Assembly (NCBI GenBank): GCA_020073375.1
Contig: JAIQFG010000008.1
Coordinates: 28,238-92,237, forward strand
Source: Terriglobia bacterium
GTDB taxonomy: Bacteria; Acidobacteriota; Terriglobia; Acidiferrales; UBA7541
Direction: 5' to 3'
DNA: 64,000 nt
Position 1 is the first letter of the stretch; each line of letters starts with the position of its first letter. Under the pieces are notes generated by a model, which had not been told where the DNA came from, made no database searches, and was given only the letters and a program-made list of their open reading frames with translations. Positions 61,444-64,000 of this stretch are shown one piece after another. A program made the position numbers and the translations under genes.

Positions 61444-62175
61444 ATGGCACAAGATAAGGACCTTCCTGATTGGGCACGGAAAATATTTGACCTTCGAAAA
61501 CGCCTGGGTTTAAGCCAAACGGCGCTTGGATCGCGCCTCCACTATTCCCCGATGGCCGTTTCCCGGTGGGAGACCGGCAAGCACGAGCCCACCGCGCAAT
61601 GCTACATCCAGCTGGGAAACTTGGCGGACGATCGCTACTGCTGGGATTTTGGGGCGCGCGCGGGGCTGCAACGATCCGATCTTGCGCAGATGTTCCCAAG
61701 CGCTCAACCTGATTCCCAGGCCAAGAAATTACTGGATTTCGATATTGTTCACGCCGGGGGGGCCGCCACGCGCGAGGGGCGCAAGAAAGCCCTCAGGCCG
61801 AAGTTAGTCGCCATTCCGCTGCTGGATATTCATGTCGGGACTTTAGGCCAGGAAGGGGGGCCGTTTACGGACCTCACCAGCGCTTCGGTGAAGCAGGTGA
61901 TTGCCGCCCCGGCGATGTGGTGTCCCAATCCCGATCACACAAATAGTTTGCGCGTGAAGGGGACCTCCATGAGCCCGTACATCGATGACGGCGACATCGT
62001 GGTCGTGGACGCTGCGCAGACCGACCCGCATGAACTGAACGGCAAGATAGTCGTCGCGCGCCACAGGAAGACCGACCTGGTCATGGCCAGATTTATCTCC
62101 ACGGATGGGATTCATATTTTGGAATCGGAAAGTCATGAGTTTGCTCCGGTTCCGGTGGACAGGGACCGCAAATGA
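61444..62175 (+). CDS. XRE-HTH / S24-like (LexA-CI fold) repressor, probably non-cleavable
   Basis: A 243-residue protein. Residues 12-62 are a Cro/CI HTH (F-D-L-R-K-R-L-G-L-S-Q-T-A-L-G-S-R-L, S-R-W-E-T-G-K-H-E-P). Residues 155-240 form an S24-like domain: V-K-G-T-S175-M-S-P has the catalytic-type Ser, but the position of the LexA catalytic Lys (V-K-R-L) reads V-M-A215-R-F, so the dyad is broken. An Ala-Gly pair occurs at 104-105. DNA-binding control without self-cleavage is inferred. The ATG is preceded by a poor ribosome-binding site. Confidence 0.82.
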   Translation: MAQDKDLPDWARKIFDLRKRLGLSQTALGSRLHYSPMAVSRWETGKHEPTAQCYIQLGNLADDRYCWDFGARAGLQRSDLAQMFPSAQPDSQAKKLLDFDIVHAGGAATREGRKKALRPKLVAIPLLDIHVGTLGQEGGPFTDLTSASVKQVIAAPAMWCPNPDHTNSLRVKGTSMSPYIDDGDIVVVDAAQTDPHELNGKIVVARHRKTDLVMARFISTDGIHILESESHEFAPVPVDRDRK

Positions 62176-62296
62176 CAAATTATGGGGAAAGTTCTGTGGT
62201 GGATCCGAAAAGGGCCGTGATTCGCGGCAAAGACCCGCGGAATTTCGCGGTCGCTCAAGCTGCGGCTTGCGGCCCTGTAAGCCTGTTTCGCAACGA

Positions 62297-63010
62297 TTAC
62301 TTAAACCGGAAAATTAATCCCACGTTGACCTGGCCCTGATTGGCAGAGTTGTTCACCGGGCAAGGTTCAGGGATATAGTAATATCCGTAGGAGCAGAGAT
62401 CGGTTTCCTTAAAAGATGTTTCGGTAGCCAGCCATCTGGTGTCCACGCGGATGCCGAGATTTCTGGTGAAATAGTACTTTACGCCCCCGCCAAGACTTCC
62501 TGCAAATGGCTTCTTGCCATTGATTGCCGCAACGCCGTAGTGCGGAAACCCCACGCCGAAGACGAGAAATGGCCGCAGCTTCGCTCGCGGTCCACGGAAT
62601 TGATATACCAGGCCGAACTGGTAGGTATCCAGATTCATTTTAGTCAGGTAAGTAAAAGTCTGATCGTTGGGATTATGGGCGCTCAGCGAAGTCGGCTGGC
62701 GGCTCCACATGAATTCGCCCTGCCAATGCCGGAAGAAGGACACATCCGAGATCACGCCATAATTGGAGCTGCTCCTGATCTTCATGAAGTCGGCGTGCTG
62801 GGTGAGGTCAACTTTTCCGCCGAAGCGGGCGCCGAAAAATGGAGTGATCTCGAACCTCTGAGCGTGAGCGTTGGGAATTCCCCAGAACAAAAAAATGGCG
62901 AGAATCAGAGCCCTGGGCACGGGCAGGGCATTTTCTTTTATTTTCTGGGGAGTTTTCCGCCGCGATCGCATTTCATGTTTAGCGGTGCCGGGATTCCGCG
63001 TATGGTTCAT
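62297..63010 (-). CDS. Outer-membrane beta-barrel protein
   Basis: A 237-residue protein with basic N-region and hydrophobic signal (A-L-I-L-A-I-F-L-F-W-G-I-P-N-A-H-A-Q), then an OmpW/OmpA-like barrel (F-E-I-T-P-F-F-G-A-R-F-G-G, G-V-G-F-P-H-Y-G-V, V-N-V-G-L-I-F-R-F-K at the end). AGGAGGAGAAG immediately before the ATG fixes the start. It overlaps no gene but begins 38 bp after the neighbouring barrel gene. Function unknown. Confidence 0.78.
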   Translation of the reverse strand: MNHTRNPGTAKHEMRSRRKTPQKIKENALPVPRALILAIFLFWGIPNAHAQRFEITPFFGARFGGKVDLTQHADFMKIRSSSNYGVISDVSFFRHWQGEFMWSRQPTSLSAHNPNDQTFTYLTKMNLDTYQFGLVYQFRGPRAKLRPFLVFGVGFPHYGVAAINGKKPFAGSLGGGVKYYFTRNLGIRVDTRWLATETSFKETDLCSYGYYYIPEPCPVNNSANQGQVNVGLIFRFK

Positions 63011-63047
63011 CTTCTCCTCCTCGATCAAATCCTTTGTAGATTTCCCG

Positions 63048-63572
63048 CTATCGTTCACCGAAGCGGAACACCACGCCGAACGAGCCGCGCAAAGCATTTA
63101 ACGTTTCGCCGCCAGACCGCAGAGCCAGGTAATCGATTTGCGGACGCAACGCCACATGCTTTGTGAGGCGCAAGTCCACGCCGCCCCCGGCGCTGATCGC
63201 AAACGGAGTGGCCCCGGAGGATAGTCCGGATAACGAGGCGGTCAGGTGCGCGCCTCCAAATAGCACTTGGACAAAAGGAGAGACGCTGCCCGCTCTGTTC
63301 GCCGTGAAGCGCGGCCCGGCCAGGAACGTGTAGGTGTTCAGGCTGAGTCCAAACGGCGATGCGTGATAGGCCCCAAAGTCACCCGCGATCCCAATCCAAT
63401 GGTTGAGATATCCAGCCATGGAAATCGCCCCGCCCTGCTGGTTCACGCCGCCCGAGCCGCCGAGTCGCAAGAAGGAGTACCCGATCGAAACGTCCGCTTT
63501 TGGCGCCCCCTGAGCGAAGGCGCATCCGGCCATCAGAAGTATCGCCGCCAATGACCGCAAAATGATTTTCAT
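63048..63572 (-). CDS. Outer-membrane beta-barrel protein
   Basis: A 174-residue protein with signal peptide (L-A-A-I-L-L-M-A-G-C-A-F-A-Q) and strand-rich body (V-S-I-G-Y-S-F-L-R-L-G-G, F-G-A-Y-H-A-S, F-A-I-S-A-G-G-G-V-D-L-R-L-T-K-H-V-A-L-R-P) ending F-G-V-V-F-R-F-G-E-R. AAAGGAGAGACGCT precedes the ATG. It resembles the barrel at 9.5-10.0 kb in length and closing motif. Possibly co-transcribed with the following barrel. Confidence 0.8.
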   Translation of the reverse strand: MKIILRSLAAILLMAGCAFAQGAPKADVSIGYSFLRLGGSGGVNQQGGAISMAGYLNHWIGIAGDFGAYHASPFGLSLNTYTFLAGPRFTANRAGSVSPFVQVLFGGAHLTASLSGLSSGATPFAISAGGGVDLRLTKHVALRPQIDYLALRSGGETLNALRGSFGVVFRFGER

Positions 63573-63783
63573 AGCGTCTCTCCTTTGATTTCGGTGAAGG
63601 TTCCTGCACCGACTTGCCCGACAGTACGAGGGTCCGCAGCGAGCCGCAAGCGACAAGGAACGCAATACCGCGACATTCGCGGGAAGTCGCGCTTTGCTGC
63701 CCTATTGCTTACAGTGCGGAACACCTTTAGACTGCCGCGTAGAAAGACACCCGGATCGCCTAGCGAATCGCCAATGGATTAAC

Positions 63784-64000
63784 GTGAAAGAAGATCCGCC
63801 AACACCTCCACAACCGAACGAGAGCCCGCCCGAAGACTGCCTGGATTCGTGGAAGGAGATTGCCGATTATCTGGGACGCCAGGTGCGGACCGTCCAGCGT
63901 TGGGAAAAGTCCGAAGGAATGCCCATCGACCGGCATTTCCACGGCAAGGCCGGCACGGTGAAGGCCTATAAGTCGGAGATTGACGCCTGGCTGCAGCAAC
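63784..64000 (+). CDS. HTH regulator of the Acidobacteriota TPR type, cut by window edge
   Basis: About 72 residues are visible. After a Pro-rich start come D-S-W-K-E-I-A-D-Y-L-G-R, T-V-Q-R-W-E-K-S-E-G-M-P and Y-K-S-E-I-D-A-W-L-Q-Q, the DNA-binding helical domain found at the N-terminus of long TPR or WD40-like regulatory proteins in this phylum. The GTG start lacks a clear Shine-Dalgarno, so it could lie elsewhere. The rest of the gene continues beyond the window. Confidence 0.8.
   Translation, partial: MKEDPPTPPQPNESPPEDCLDSWKEIADYLGRQVRTVQRWEKSEGMPIDRHFHGKAGTVKAYKSEIDAWLQQ

Overview
The window looks like a chromosome segment of an Acidobacteriota (Terriglobia-like) bacterium. The evidence is indirect but consistent: a very long Oar-type TonB-dependent receptor with an N-terminal carboxypeptidase-regulatory-like domain, an SBBP-propeller/choice-of-anchor-D secreted protein, several PilZ and NarL-type regulators, an HTH protein at the right edge beginning with the W-K-E-I-A-x-Y-L-G-R / V-Q-R-W-E-K signature frequent in that phylum, and generally GC-rich coding. 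No rRNA, insertion sequence, prophage or CRISPR array was seen. Two tRNA genes (Arg-TCT and His-GTG, both with encoded CCA) are present.

Layout. 0-6 kb, minus strand: a GldA/GldF-like ABC exporter (cut by the window edge), a secreted phosphoesterase with its own terminator, and a Rieske oxygenase overlapping an AzgA/NCS2-like permease. 6-17 kb: an arylsulfotransferase-type lipoprotein, tRNA-Arg, a PilZ protein, an outer-membrane barrel, a 1359-residue SBBP protein, a 33-residue putative membrane peptide and a large TonB-like protein. 17.7-34.8 kb, plus strand: the centrepiece, a long Tad/Flp type IVb pilus locus. It starts with a sigma-54 activator with a degenerate receiver, then a squalene-cyclase-like alpha-toroid protein, a DUF362 protein, two TadE-like pseudopilins, TadG, a polytopic GT-C-like membrane protein, an unusual Flp pilin with seven GFGGNN repeats, two near-identical 56-residue Flp pilins, TadV, CpaB (RcpC), CpaC (RcpA), CpaE (TadZ), CpaF (TadA), TadB, TadC, a 32-residue single-span peptide and a DUF192 protein. 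Both pilin transcription units have a GG-N10-GC (sigma-54 -24/-12) element about 55 nt before the start codon. 34.9-40.7 kb: a GT-C-like membrane protein, a nitronate-monooxygenase-type flavoprotein, a GH75-like chitosanase domain protein, a DinB-fold protein and a small exported protein. 40.8-51.9 kb, minus strand: amidohydrolase, S9 peptidase, carboxymuconolactone-decarboxylase-fold protein, NHL propeller protein, VOC protein, the Oar-like receptor and an NTF2-like protein, with three related long-palindrome repeats in the gaps. 52-58.6 kb: tRNA-His, an MFS transporter, an XRE regulator, a MerR-TPR fusion, a NarX/NarL-type two-component pair, a cluster of palindromic repeats and a second PilZ protein. 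59-64 kb: a MacB/LolD-type ABC pair, an XRE-S24 repressor that appears to lack the catalytic lysine, two outer-membrane barrels, and the start of an HTH protein.

The genes suggest a soil-type, surface-active heterotroph: exported hydrolases and a TonB system for polymer or peptide use, and a complete Tad pilus for attachment. The Tad locus combines machinery, structural subunits, a dedicated prepilin peptidase, a probable sigma-54 switch and several unfamiliar accessory proteins. It is the most promising place for new biology in the window.
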